A model generated the notes under the pieces. That model made no database searches. It worked only from the letters and a program-made list of their open reading frames with translations, and had not been told where the DNA came from. Shown one piece after another: positions 53,051-63,307 of a stretch of 64,000 bases of DNA (position 1 is its first letter; each line of letters opens with the position of its first letter). The position numbers were made by a program, and so were the translations under genes. The DNA comes from Metellina segmentata (lineage: Eukaryota; Arthropoda; Arachnida; Araneae; Tetragnathidae): positions 103,543,441 to 103,607,440 of the forward strand of contig OX375874.1 of the NCBI GenBank assembly GCA_947359465.1, in the 5' to 3' direction.

Positions 53051-53380
53051 ACGGTAATGGTAATTTTAGTGAACGTCGTACTAGTGCAATACAACGGGCT
53101 ATTAACGACGGTCCGGGATCAGTCCCTTAAGGGAAAGATCCGAGGACAACACCTCGTAATTTTGAGCCACGGTCAGATAACGAAGCAACACCTGAGCTGG
53201 CACCCTACTCTCCAAACTTCCACACCAACCCAACGAGAGGACTTACGGCCACGACAGATTTAAGGTGCACCAGCCGCCTCTACACCATACGCTTACAAAC
53301 ATCCATGCCAGGACCCGGATTCGAACCAGGAACCTTCCGATCTAAAGGGTAACACCTTAACCACTATACCGGTTGGTCGT
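53051..53380 (-). mobile_element. SINE-A copy
   Basis: Full-length copy with the variant CGATCTAAAGGGTAACACC in the head. The segment from 53299 onward recurs after the LINE at 60421. Confidence 0.9.
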
Positions 53381-53955
53381 CTGCCCAATCCTCGTATAAA
53401 CAAAAGAAAATTACACATTATTTTATTGGTAATTTTAGTTAACGTCGTACTAGAGCAACGCAACGGGCTATTGACGACGGTCCGGGATCAGTCCCTTAAG
53501 GGAAAGATACGAGGACAACACCTCGTAATTTTGAACCACGGTCAGATGACGAAGCAACACCTGAGCTGGCACCCCACTCTCCAAACTTCCACGCTAACCT
53601 AAAGTGAGGAAGACAGATTATTTTAAAATTTGAGGTTAAAGTTGTGAAAACTTTTAATCAACATTGTGCTAGAGCGGGTTACTGTGCAACGGGTTATTGA
53701 CGACGGTTCGGGATCAATCCCCTAAGGTAAAGATCCGAAGACAACGCCTCTAATTTTGATCCACTGATGACGAGGCAACACCCGAGCTGGCACCCCACTC
53801 TCCAAACTTCCACACCAACCCAACGTGAGGACTTTCGTCCACGACAGATTTAAGGTGCACCAGCCGCCTCTACACCATACGCTTACAAACATCCATGCTC
53901 GGACCCGGATTCAAACCAGGAACTTTCCGATCTAGAGGCTAACACCTTAACCACT
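53299..53955. repeat. direct repeat flanking the LINE, left copy
   Basis: This segment contains the SINE head, the linker GTCTGCCCAATCCTCGTATA, a partial SINE-A and a diverged SINE-A. It matches 60421-61140 with scattered differences, including one extra partial SINE in the right copy. The LINE lies exactly between the two. Confidence 0.85.
53429..53608 (-). mobile_element. partial SINE-A
   Basis: The 3' part only, ending at CCACGCTAACCTAAAGTGAG. It then runs into sequence shared with 60790-60850. Confidence 0.85.
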
Positions 53956-53967
53956 ATACCGGTTGGT
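53655..53967 (-). mobile_element. diverged SINE-A subfamily copy
   Basis: It has a distinct 3' end (AATCAACATTGTGCTAGAGC, ACTGTGCAACGGGTTATTGA) but the normal head and body. It is shared with the copy at 60845-61140. Confidence 0.85.
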
Positions 53968-54218
53968 CGGCTTGGACCAGATAATATTATGTTACCCTTT
54001 GCACCTCTTGGTGAGAGGAACAATTATTTTCATCTGGGGAGCTGCCCGCCGAGTTTGCAGGTTCTGGCTCTGTGCTGTTGTCTTTCCTGGTCCTGGCCTC
54101 GCTCTCTTTTGGGTTTCCTCTGGAGTGGTAACCCGAGGTGGCGGGTACCAACCACCTTTCTGCAGAAAACGCACATAGAAAACCAACTTGGAGATTATCT
54201 TTGGCTTGGTCCTCTCCA

Positions 54219-55684
54219 ATGAGTACATCGACGCCGAAACCGCCAAGTGCTGGCATTCCGGCACTTCCCATAAGCTGGCCCTCAGACCCAAACTCAATAT
54301 GCCCGGGATTGGACAAAATTGCCCGTACTTTCCCGGAGCATATCACAAACAACCCTACCATAGTAACCTGTCGTGAAACACTCATGGAATTCTCCAGGTT
54401 TCTCAATGAAAAGAAAACTAGTAGACTGAAGACGTTGGCGATCCAAAAGGGTATTCTAAAAGCTACAAAGGATCTAACGGATTTGATTAGAGAAACAGTT
54501 CAATCCGCAATAGGATCGGGTTCCGCAGAGGAATCAGAATTTATTATAGGAACACGGGATAGATCGATCTCCCAGGACTTTGACACCTTCGGAGTTCTTA
54601 ACACGCAAATTACCACGTTAGAAACCCAGCGACTTGCCCTTGAGGCAGAGACGTCGGGGATGAGGGCAGTCTTGGGGGACGAGAAATCCAAGGTGCGTAC
54701 ACTAGAATTACAATTGGCAAACATTTCGGGGGTCATGGCCGAGAGGGAGGCCAGAGTAGAGAGTCTCCAAAATATTATCCATGGTAACTCGAAAGTGATA
54801 CTGAGCTACATAAGAGAGATGAAGGAATTGGGACCGGTATCGGTGGAAAGTAAGGAAGGCAACGAACTTTTAGAGGAAATCAGGGATTTCAAGAGGAATT
54901 GTGTATCCCAACATACGCTCAGATGGCCTCTGGCCCCACCAAGCCACCCCTCAAGAGAGCAGGCCTTCAGCAACCCAAACACACGTTGCTCCTAAAGACC
55001 AAGGTGGACTGCGATTATAACATAAATAAGAACAAGGTGCAGTCCACCCTTAGGGAATTGAGGGCCAGGACAGTACAACTAAGGAGAATCAGAGGTGGGG
55101 GAGTGGCGGTGGATGTGAGCACCCAAGCGGAGGTTGAGGAACTTCTGGAGAAGTTCAACAAAAACGACTCAATAACTAATATTTTCACCGTCGACCGGCC
55201 CAAACTTATGAAACCAAGAATTATTGTTCTGGGTGTAGATACTGAGATTGAGAAGGCGGGCCTTCCCTCGGCATTAACAGAACTTAATGACTTTATAGAG
55301 AGCGAGGGGGGTATCATGGTGGACTTCTGCATCGGGGCCCGAAGGGGTAACCATTGGGTGTTGTCTTTGGTGACAGAACTATATAGACGGGTTATTCAGG
55401 AAGGATACTTGTACATAGGATTTCGTCGCTGCAGAGTTGAAGAATTCAAAAGCGTTCGGCAGTGCACCGGCTGTGGCAGGTTTGGACACAGCCAGGGGCG
55501 CTGCACACACAGCTCTGCGGCGGCACCCATTTGCCTCTCCTGTGGAGGTGGGCACGCAACGGACTCCTGCAAAGCAGGCGAAAAATCATGCATCAACTGT
55601 AAGGAGTCAAACTCTAAACATAACACCAAGTACAATGCAGGCCACGACGTTATGTTAGAAGCTAGCATCGACTACGGCAATTGA
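54219..55684 (+). pseudogene. LINE ORF1 protein with CCHC zinc knuckles, frameshifted
   Basis: RNA-binding chaperone of the LINE. The first ATG giving a plausible start is at 54219 (MSTSTPKPPSAG). The N-terminal half includes a coiled-coil-like stretch (ITTLETQRLALEAETSG ... VMAEREARVESLQNI). The frame changes between 54899 and 54995. The second half contains an RRM-like region and three Cys/His knuckles near the end (CTGCGRFGHSQGRC, CLSCGGGHATDSC, CINCKESNSKHNTK). The stop at 55682-55684 overlaps the start of ORF2 by four bases (ATGA-type), suggesting termination-reinitiation. Confidence 0.82.
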
Positions 55685-56716
55685 TGGTAGATCGGAGAGT
55701 GAAAATCATTCAAATAAATACTAACCACTGTTATGCTGCACACAGCTTGGCTCTGGCCACTGCTAGTCAACTTAATATGCACTTTCTATTAATTCAAGAT
55801 CCCTACATTAGGAATAATAAACCTGTCGCACCATTTCAGGAACATCGGCAAATATGTTCCTCAAACAATAAAAGTATGATAATTTGCTTAGACCCCAGTC
55901 TTTCGTTTACTTTGAGCTTTATTAGTCGTAATTGTGTGTTTGCTGAGGTCTCATTGCAGGCCGGCCCCTTGTTGTTGTGGAAGTCTATACTTCCCTCCCC
56001 ATGATAGCATTGAAGATCAGCTAGAGAAGCTATCAGCCCTCGATCTTAATAGAAGCAGGCTCCTCATCATGGGGGACTTTAATGCCCGTTCTCCCATCTG
56101 GGGGTACGGTCATGAGGACATCAGGGGCAGGCGTGTACTTGACCTCTGCAACGCAAATTCCCTATCAATTCTAAATTTGCCCGAGAAGGGGCCTACCTTC
56201 GTTTCACCTAACGGGAAGGGATGGCCCGATTTGACTATTACTAGTCCAGATGTCACTGGCCAAATTGAAAACTGGAATGTCTTATCAAAAGATTCTAGTA
56301 GTCACCATCGCTACGTTGTGCTGGAGTATATGACCACTATCACTAACAACCAGGGATACTTTCTCAGAACGAAATTCGGCCTGGGTCGTTTCCCTGGTTT
56401 ATTTCACAGGCTAACACCAGATTTGGAACGTCAATCTAACACTATTGACAACACCAATGAACTTGAAAAATATTTCAATACACTTATAAATCATGTAAAA
56501 TCAATAGCTGGAAAGACATTAAAGAAAACAAGGAAGAAAAATAATTTAATCACTAAAGTTCATTGGTGGAACAGCGAACTAGCGTCTTCGAGAAACAGGG
56601 TCACTGTGCTCTCTACAAAAAGATTAATTCACTTAAGAAATTTAATGCTTCCGTTGATACGGTCCGGGCCACGGAGCTCGAATACCGTTCCAGGAGGGCG
56701 TCCTTTCGGAAACTGA
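55681..56716 (+). pseudogene. LINE endonuclease domain, frameshifted
   Basis: EEP endonuclease that nicks the target DNA. It starts at 55684 (MVDRRVKIIQINTNH) in one frame and continues from about 55985 in another. Motifs: IIQINTNHCYAAH and LLIQDPYI (N-terminal metal-binding region), LLIMGDFNARSPIWG (catalytic DFNAR), PTFVSPNGKGWPDLTITS, and SSHHRYVVLE (catalytic His region). The usual catalytic Glu after IQ is replaced by Asp in IQDPY, as in many R1/I LINEs. Confidence 0.85.
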
Positions 56717-58737
56717 TTCTTGTCTCAAAAAGGGCGTCTTGGAGGGAACATTGCTCGGGTCATGGCTCCAAATACGACTTTTTAAATTGACCTTTAACAA
56801 AAAACAGAACAATAATTTAAATTTATTTCTTCCCTCCAGCCCGAATTTAACACAGAAAGACAAAATAAATATTTTAATGAATCATTTCTTTAGCCAGGAT
56901 AGTTGTTTTCCTACCCCCGTTAATTTTAATAATAATATCGAATTTCCAGAAAATGAAAATATTACAATCCATGACCTGGACCATGTTTTCTCAAAACTCA
57001 GGGACGGTAAGACTCCGGGGCCTGACCTCATCGATTACACAAAATTTGGAAATTTATTTTTGAAAAATACCCTGTTTTGATTTATAAACCGATAAAAAAA
57101 TGCTTACAATATTCATATTTCCCGATGTGCCTCAGGAATGGGAGGGGGGGGGGGGGGGTTCGCTTCCTGCTAAAACCAGGTCGCGATCCTTCCACCTGCG
57201 GTGCATACCGCCCAATTTGTCTTTTACCCACTCTGGGGAAAATCCTAGAGCGAGCTTTTTGTTTAAAATTAAATATTTGGTTACATAACAATAATATATT
57301 ACATAATTTACAGTTTGGTTTTAGAGAGCAGCGCTCCTGCGAGGACGCTTTGTTCAATATGTAATCTCAAAATTAAAATCTCTCAAAAGATCAAGCCACG
57401 CTTCCTGCTAAAACCAGGTCGCGATCCTTCCACCTGCGGTGCATACCGCCCAATTTGTCTTTTACCCACTCTGGGGAAAATCCTAGAGCGAGCTTTTTGT
57501 TTAAAATTAAATATTTGGTTACATAACAATAATATATTACATAATTTACAGTTTGGTTTTAGAGAGCAGCGCTCCTGCGAGGACGCTTTGTTCAATGTAA
57601 TCTCAAAATTAAAATCTCTCAAAAGATCAAGCCACGCTTCCTGCTAAAACCAGGTCGCGATCCTTCCACCTGCGGTGCATACCGCCCAATTTGTCTTTTA
57701 CCCACTCTGGGGAAAATCCTAGAGTGAGCTTTTTGTTTAAAATTAAATATTTGGTTACATAATAATAATATATTACATAATTTACAGTTTGGTTTTAGAG
57801 AGCAGCGCTCCTGCGAGGTCGCTTTGTTCACAATGTAATCTCAAAAGTAAAATCTCTCAAAAGATCAAGCCATGCCGCATTAGTCACATTGGACATTACT
57901 GCCGCTTTTGACAATATGGACTGGCGGTTGCTGATCGACAGACTCACTACACTCACATTTCCTAATTATTTAATTAAATTTATTTGCTCCAATCTTAATT
58001 TTCAAACCATTTCATATGATTTAAATAACGAAATAATTTCCAGAAATCTTTTTAGAGGTTGTCCACAGGGTTCGGTGCTGGCACCAACCTTGTGGAACAT
58101 TTATTTTAATGCAATTTTAAGTTTGAATTCGAATATAATTTATCTCCAGGCCTTCGCCGACGACCTGGCGCTTATCACGTCAGGTAAAACGCGTGAGACC
58201 CTGGAGATTAATACAAATAATTCCCTTGATATAGTTTATAATAAACTGGCTGATTTAAAACTGAGCCTGTCGGTCGGCAAGTGTCGGTCCATAATAGTTT
58301 CAAAAAACGTAAATTTAAAAAATAGCTTAAACTTTTCAATTAACGGAAATAGTGTGGAAATCGCCAAGAATCTTAAATATTTAGGCCTAGTTATTGACAG
58401 CCGGCTCACATGGTGCGATCACATACAAAAACTAAGAGACCGCTGTTTCCAAATTGGGGGATCACTACAAAAACTTCGCGGCGGAGGATGGGGAGTCAGT
58501 GGCCAGCTCCAGAAGGTTTGGTACCTCTCAGTCACTGAGAAGGTCCTCACGTACGGAGCTGGCATTTGGGGAGGTAATTTGACCCAGGCGCAAAAGGTTC
58601 GTCTGGCAACAATCCAGCGACCTTTCTTGATTAAAATATCAGGCGCATACAACACCTCTCCAACCGACTCCCTTAACACCCTTTGTGGAATCCCCCCGCT
58701 CCATGTGACCCTGCTGTCAATATTCAAAAAAATATAA
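56560..58737 (+). pseudogene. LINE reverse transcriptase, frameshifted and with triplicated segment
   Basis: Fragments in several frames: the linker (KINSLKKFNASVDTVRATE; SRRASFRKLI), LRDGKTPGPDLIDY (RT start), KPGRDPSTCGAYRPICLLPT and LGKILERAFC, LQFGFREQRSCEDAL, then a clean frame from 57889 with DITAAFDNMDW, RGCPQGSVLAPTLWN, the catalytic AFADDLALIT, GKCRSIIVS and LKYLGLVIDSRL. The KPGRDPST to EQRSCEDA segment occurs three times in tandem (57161-57871), shifting the frame each time. A G run of about 17 lies just before the first copy. Confidence 0.87.
57161..57871 (+). repeat. three tandem copies of a 237 bp RT segment
   Basis: Copies start at 57161, 57399 and 57635 with CGCTTCCTGCTAAAACCAGG and are nearly identical. 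Spacings of 238 and 236 are not multiples of three. Confidence 0.95.
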
Positions 58738-58804
58738 CATTGCCAACAGACGGCAGTCGGACCCAGAGCTTGGACTGCCCCCTTTACACTACGATTCAAA
58801 TATA

Positions 58805-59572
58805 ATGGTGAGTGGTGTCCCGGTGTCTAGCCTCAGGTTGGACATCCGGGAAACTGTTGACAATGCTGAATTTGAGGTGTACACCGACGGCTTTGGAATT
58901 GATGGCAATGTCGGGGCCGCGGTGTGCATCCTCAAGGACAACAAAGTTATAGAAATTTTGAAATTTAAATTACTAGTTGGCAACTCTGTTTTTCAAGCCG
59001 AGTTGTCGGCTATTCATAAAGCAATTAAATGGTCAATAGAGAAAAATAAAAAGGTTAATATATATACGGACAGTCTCAGCTCAATTCAGGTCTTACAAAC
59101 TGCACAAAATATATAAATCAAAATATCTATATTCAATTAAACAAAACATACATTACCACACTAACTATTTTGGTCTGAGTTGGGTCCGAGCACATGCGGG
59201 ACTTGCCGGGAACGAGCTAGCGGACGAACAAGCCAAACTTGCCTCGGTCGATGGTGAGGTTATCGACGTTCCGTTCCCAATAAGCCTTTTAAAAAGAAAG
59301 ATTAAAAGCTCCATAGAAAAAATCTGGCAGAACCATTATGTAGCTTCCAAAAAGGGAATCAGACTCAAGGCATTTTTGCCACAAACCAAACGCGATGCCC
59401 TCATCACCGACCGACAACTGGTTTGGTTCCTTACAGGGCATGGTCCGTTCTGTGCATACCTCCACAGGTTTAAAATTAAAGACAACAATAAATGTGATTG
59501 CGGGGAGGTGGGGGACGCCGACCACTTCCTCTTCGATTGTCCCCGATCACGCAGGCACATCATATAACCAAA
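58805..59572 (+). pseudogene. LINE RNase H and C-terminal zinc motif, frameshifted
   Basis: RNase H: EVYTDGFGIDGNVGAAVCIL (first Asp), FQAELSAIHKAIKW (Glu), VNIYTDSLSSIQVL (Asp). After a frame change near 59100 come WVRAHAGLAGNELADEQAK (His/Asp), then a C-terminal C-x-CGE-x7-H-x4-C motif (CDCGEVGDADHFLFDCP) typical of R1/I LINEs. Confidence 0.85.
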
Positions 59573-60420
59573 CCTACTGAGGAGAACAAGCCCATCTGGC
59601 TAGAAAGCGTTCTAAAAAATAGTCAGTCAAGATATAAAATAAAGTCCTGCGTGATGGCAGCGATGGGGATGGTGGCGGGGCCCTCCCCCCACTAAAAGAA
59701 ATGACACCCTCTGGTTCCCCTTCTTTTAGGTAGAGAGGTGGGACTATGCCCCCGTCTATTTTAAACCTTTTAAACCACTTTATAATAAATTTGTAATCAA
59801 ATCATATCACCATCCCGTTAGGGTTCGTATATGCGCTTCATCTGTATAATATTCACTTCTTACAAAACAGCATTAAATTCACACCACCATATAACATTCT
59901 CATAAAATATTTATTTCATCTTCATTTAAATCCTATTTATAAACATCAAATCATTATCACCTTTTAAAAATAATATATTATTTTAATTCAACTCTTGATG
60001 TTTGTATTTCTTCTTTTTGTATTGTAACGTCTTTTTGTTTTGTGTTTGTGTTGTGTTTTATGTTTTGTGTTTGTTTGTGTTTCTTGTTCTGCGTTTAAGT
60101 TACATTTTCCGGTGTGCCACCGATGTATTAAATGTAATTTTAACGGTGTGCCACCGGTTTTGCATTCTTGGATTCCCGGGACTCCGGATGATTATTGTAA
60201 TTTTTAACATAGGCCGAAATGTTACCGAACCATTATAATTCTCCCCTGGGAATAAAACAACCACAGATATAATATTTAAAGAGAAAAAAAAATCGATCGG
60301 CCGGCGTGGGTCCTCTTGGGGCCCCCCTTTGTGCTGTGGGTCGCCCCCACCCTTTCCCCCTGGACCACAAATACACTCTAAACCTAACGGTGAGTGAGTC
60401 CAGGGAGGGTCTAAAAAAAA
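59573..60420 (+). other. LINE 3' untranslated region
   Basis: From about 59833 (GCGCTTCATCTGTATAATATTC) to 60420 the sequence is shared with the truncated copy at 25628-26561. It contains a GTGTGCCACCG motif repeated twice (about 60113 and 60148) and ends in an A run. Minus-strand open frames across it are not conserved between the copies. Confidence 0.8.
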
Positions 60421-61140
60421 ACATCCATGCCAGGACCCGGATTCGAACCAGGAACCTTCCGATCTAAAGGGTAACGCCTTAACCACTATACCGGCTGGTC
60501 GTCTGCCCAATCCTCGTATAAACAAAAGAAAATTACACATTATCTTATTGGTAATTTTAGTTAACGTCGTACTGGAGCAACACAACGGGCTATTGACGAC
60601 GGTCCGGGTAATGGTAATGGTAATTTTAGTTAACGTCGTACTAGAGCAACACAACGGGCTATTGACGACGGTCCGGGATCAGTCCCTTGAGGGAAAGATC
60701 CGGGGACAACACCTCGTAATTTTGAACCACGGTCAGATGACGAAGCAACACCTGAGCTGGCACCCCACTCTCCAAACTTCCACGCCAACCCAAGGTGAGG
60801 AAGACAGATTATTTAAAAATTTGTGGTTAAAGTTGTGATATTTTTTAATCAACATTGTGCTAGAGCGAGTTACTGTGCAACGGGTTATTGACGACGGTTC
60901 GGGATCAATCCCCTAAGGTTAAAGATCCGAAGACAACGCCTCTAATTTTGATCCACTGATGACGAGGGAACACCCGAGCTGGCACCCCACTCTCCAAACT
61001 TACACACAAACCCAACGTGAGGACTTTCGTCCACGACACATTTAAGGTGAACCAGCCGCCTCTACACCATACGCTTAAAAACATCCATGCCCAGACCCGG
61101 ATTCGAACCAGGAACCTTCCGATCAAGAGGCTAACACCTC
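60421..61140. repeat. direct repeat flanking the LINE, right copy (SINE cluster)
   Basis: It starts ACATCCATGCCAGGACCCGG, the SINE-A head without its body, continues through GTCTGCCCAATCCTCG, and holds two partial SINE-A copies (about 60550-60800) and the diverged subfamily copy (60845-61140). It corresponds to 53299-53955. A G10 run follows at about 61150. Confidence 0.85.
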
Positions 61141-61326
61141 AACTTCAATCGGGGGGGGGGCAAAAAAGCTAAATACATTTGAAATAGCCACCTCTTCTTT
61201 ACGTCGAATTTAGAAGGGCAAAGTTCCTCAATACCACTATCCGTCTAAATACACAAGGATGGACATATCGATTATTACATTAATATGGCATATTACATCT
61301 TCACAACGTAGTTTTAATCGTCAAAG

Positions 61327-61645
61327 GTAATTTGCAATTAACGTCGTACTAGAGCAACACAACGGGCTATTAACGACGGTCCGGGATCAATCCCTTAAGG
61401 GAAAAATCCGAGGACAACATCTCGTAATTTTGAACCACGGTCAGATGACGAAAAACACTTGATCTGGCTCCCCACTCAACAAACTTCCACACGCACCCAG
61501 CGCGAGGACTTTCGGCTACGGCGGATTTAAGGTGCACCAGCCGCCTCTACACCATACGCTTACAAACATCCATGCCCGAACCCGGATTGGAACCAGGAGC
61601 CTTCCGATCTAGAGGCTAACACTTTAACCACCAGACCGATTGGCT
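61327..61645 (-). mobile_element. diverged SINE-A copy
   Basis: Full length with more substitutions than the other copies. The head ends ACCAGACCGATTGGC. Confidence 0.87.
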
Positions 61646-61850
61646 TCTGGGAATTGTAAATGCAGGATATAGACCACAGTTGTTCCAACTCTGCCTTTAG
61701 AGTATCTATGAACATTTTAAGTTTTCTTTCTTCATCTTTTTACATTGTTACGTTCCAATTCCTCCTCACTAGAATTCAATGTTGTAACTTTGCAATCCGT
61801 GTGTTTCGATAAAAACTTTGCCTTTTCACTTTCATTTATTTTCAATCTTT
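61646..61850. other. no recognised gene
   Basis: Short AT-rich spacer with no motif. Confidence 0.5.
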
Positions 61851-61863
61851 CCCACAAAACGGA

Positions 61864-61953
61864 TTCGGATATTTCCCTTCAGGGACGGATCCCGGACTAT
61901 CGTCAATAGCCCGTTGTGTTGCTCTAGTACGAAGTTAACTAAAATTACCATTA
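61864..61953 (+). mobile_element. 5'-truncated SINE-A with target duplication
   Basis: Only the last 90 bp of the SINE (from GGGACGGATCCCGGACTATC onward) are present, flanked by CCCACAAAACGGA at 61851-61863 and 61954-61966. A truncated head with a perfect target duplication shows LINE-driven, 3'-primed integration. Confidence 0.9.
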
Positions 61954-62035
61954 CCCACAAAACGGACAGTTTTGCCAACAATGTCTTCTTCTGGGTTTCT
62001 AATTTAACCTTCCTTTTTTGAGCTTTCAAAATCTT

Positions 62036-62150
62036 CGGATATTTGCTTAGGGAGTGATCCCGGACTGTCACTAATAGCCTGTTATGTTGCTCCAATGTTA
62101 CGTTATTAAAATACCTACGTACCGACCTATCGTTAACTAAAATTACAAAA
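62036..62150 (+). mobile_element. diverged 3' SINE fragment
   Basis: GGGAGTGATCCCGGACTGTC and GCCTGTTATGTTGCTCCAAT are an older version of the SINE 3' end. Confidence 0.7.
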
Positions 62151-62258
62151 CATGGTTGGTTGGTTTCGTGGTTTCTCACTGCTCTTTCCTAACTGCTAAA
62201 CTATTTATAAAACAATTTATACAGTCGACGTAGTAGGATGAACTCCTATGTAAAATGG

Positions 62259-62579
62259 TCCGACCAAACGGCATAGTGGTTAAGGTGTTAGTCTCTAGAT
62301 CGGAAGGTTCCTGGTTCGAATCCGGGTACGGGCATGGATGTTTGTAAGCGTATGGTGTAGAGGCGGCTTGTGCACCTTAAACCTGTCGTGGCCGAAAGTC
62401 CTCACGTTGGGTTGGTGTGGAAGTTTGGAGAGTGGGGTCAGGTGTTGCTTCGTCATCTGACCGTGGTTCAAAATTACGAGGTGTTGTCCTCGTATCTTTC
62501 CCTTAAGGGACTGATCCCGGACCGTCATCAATAGCCCGTTGCGTTGCTCTAGTACGACGTTAAATAAAATTACCAATTA
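62259..62579 (+). mobile_element. SINE-A copy with 14 bp target duplication
   Basis: Head first, with box B GGTTCGAATCC intact. It lacks a short GCCAGCTC block in the body. Target duplication CCTATGTAAAATGG at 62245-62258 and 62580-62593. Confidence 0.93.
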
Positions 62580-62626
62580 CCTATGTAAAATGGAAACTAA
62601 ATATGAAAAAGACTGCTTTTTTGGGT

Positions 62627-62952
62627 AATGGTAATTTTAGTTAACGTCGTACTAGAGCAACACAACGGGCTATTGACGACGGTCCGGGATCAGTCCCTTG
62701 AGGGAAAGATCCGAGGACAACACCTCGTAATTTTGAACCACGGTCAGATGAAGAAGCAACACCTGAGCTGGCACACCACTCTCCAAACTTCCACGCCAAC
62801 CCAACGTGAGGACTTTCGGCCACGACAGATTTAAGGTGCACCAGTCGCCTCTACACCATACGCTTACAAACCTCCATGCCCGTACCCGGATTCGAACCAG
62901 GAACCTTCAGATCTAGAGGCTAACACCTTAACCACTATACCGGTTGGTCGTC
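62627..62952 (-). mobile_element. SINE-A copy with 14 bp target duplication
   Basis: Full length. Target duplication CTGCTTTTTTGGGT at 62613-62626 and 62953-62966. Confidence 0.93.
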
Positions 62953-62966
62953 CTGCTTTTTTGGGT

Positions 62967-63300
62967 GTTCCTTTGATAGACCGAGAATGAAGGCAGTGAC
63001 TGCTTTTCGCATATTTATCGTGCATGATTACCTTGGACTTGGACACCGCAGGTGTCCCCCTTACCCCCCATCGATAGGACAGGTAAAAGTGGTTTTTTGT
63101 GGACACGGTGCGGAAAAGTGGTTTGGTTGAAACCGTGAAGGCACTCTTTCTTTGGTTTCATGGTCAGAACTTCTCATAATGAGGTTTCCCGTAATGCACT
63201 ACATTATGTATACTGTAATAATACAAAGTTAGATACAAAAAAAGGCAAATTAGTCTGTAGTCGTGGTCAAGATACTCTTGGATCCGGATATGTAGAGGCA
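62967..63300. other. no recognised gene; probable 3' UTR of the following LINE
   Basis: Mixed-composition sequence directly 3' of the minus-strand LINE coding end. No separate gene was seen. Confidence 0.4.
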
Positions 63301-63307
63301 CCTGAAC

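Larger units (their letters stand above)
53968..60420 (+). mobile_element. R1/I-type LINE, near full length but decayed
   Basis: It encodes ORF1 with zinc knuckles, an endonuclease (EEP), reverse transcriptase, RNase H and a C-terminal Cys/His motif, in the order typical of R1/I-group LINEs. The 3' UTR ends GGAGGGTCT(A)n directly before SINE sequence ACATCCATG. Several frame changes and a triplicated RT segment make it non-functional. The 5' boundary is uncertain (53968 is the end of the preceding SINE head). Confidence 0.88.

Noticed and set aside
60421..60510. A composite SINE with the SINE-A head fused to an unrelated 600 bp body
   Set aside because: The 13 bp target duplication at 25615-25627/26562-26574 shows that the body is an inserted LINE tail, so this is an insertion site and not a second SINE family.
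24424..62841. A recurring open frame of about 67 codons (FVSVWCRGGWCTLNLSWPK...) in a dozen places
   Set aside because: It is simply one frame of SINE-A, open by chance in young copies. The reverse strand of the same copies is open too (VNVVLEQHNGLL...). A SINE is not translated, and the frame is broken in older copies.
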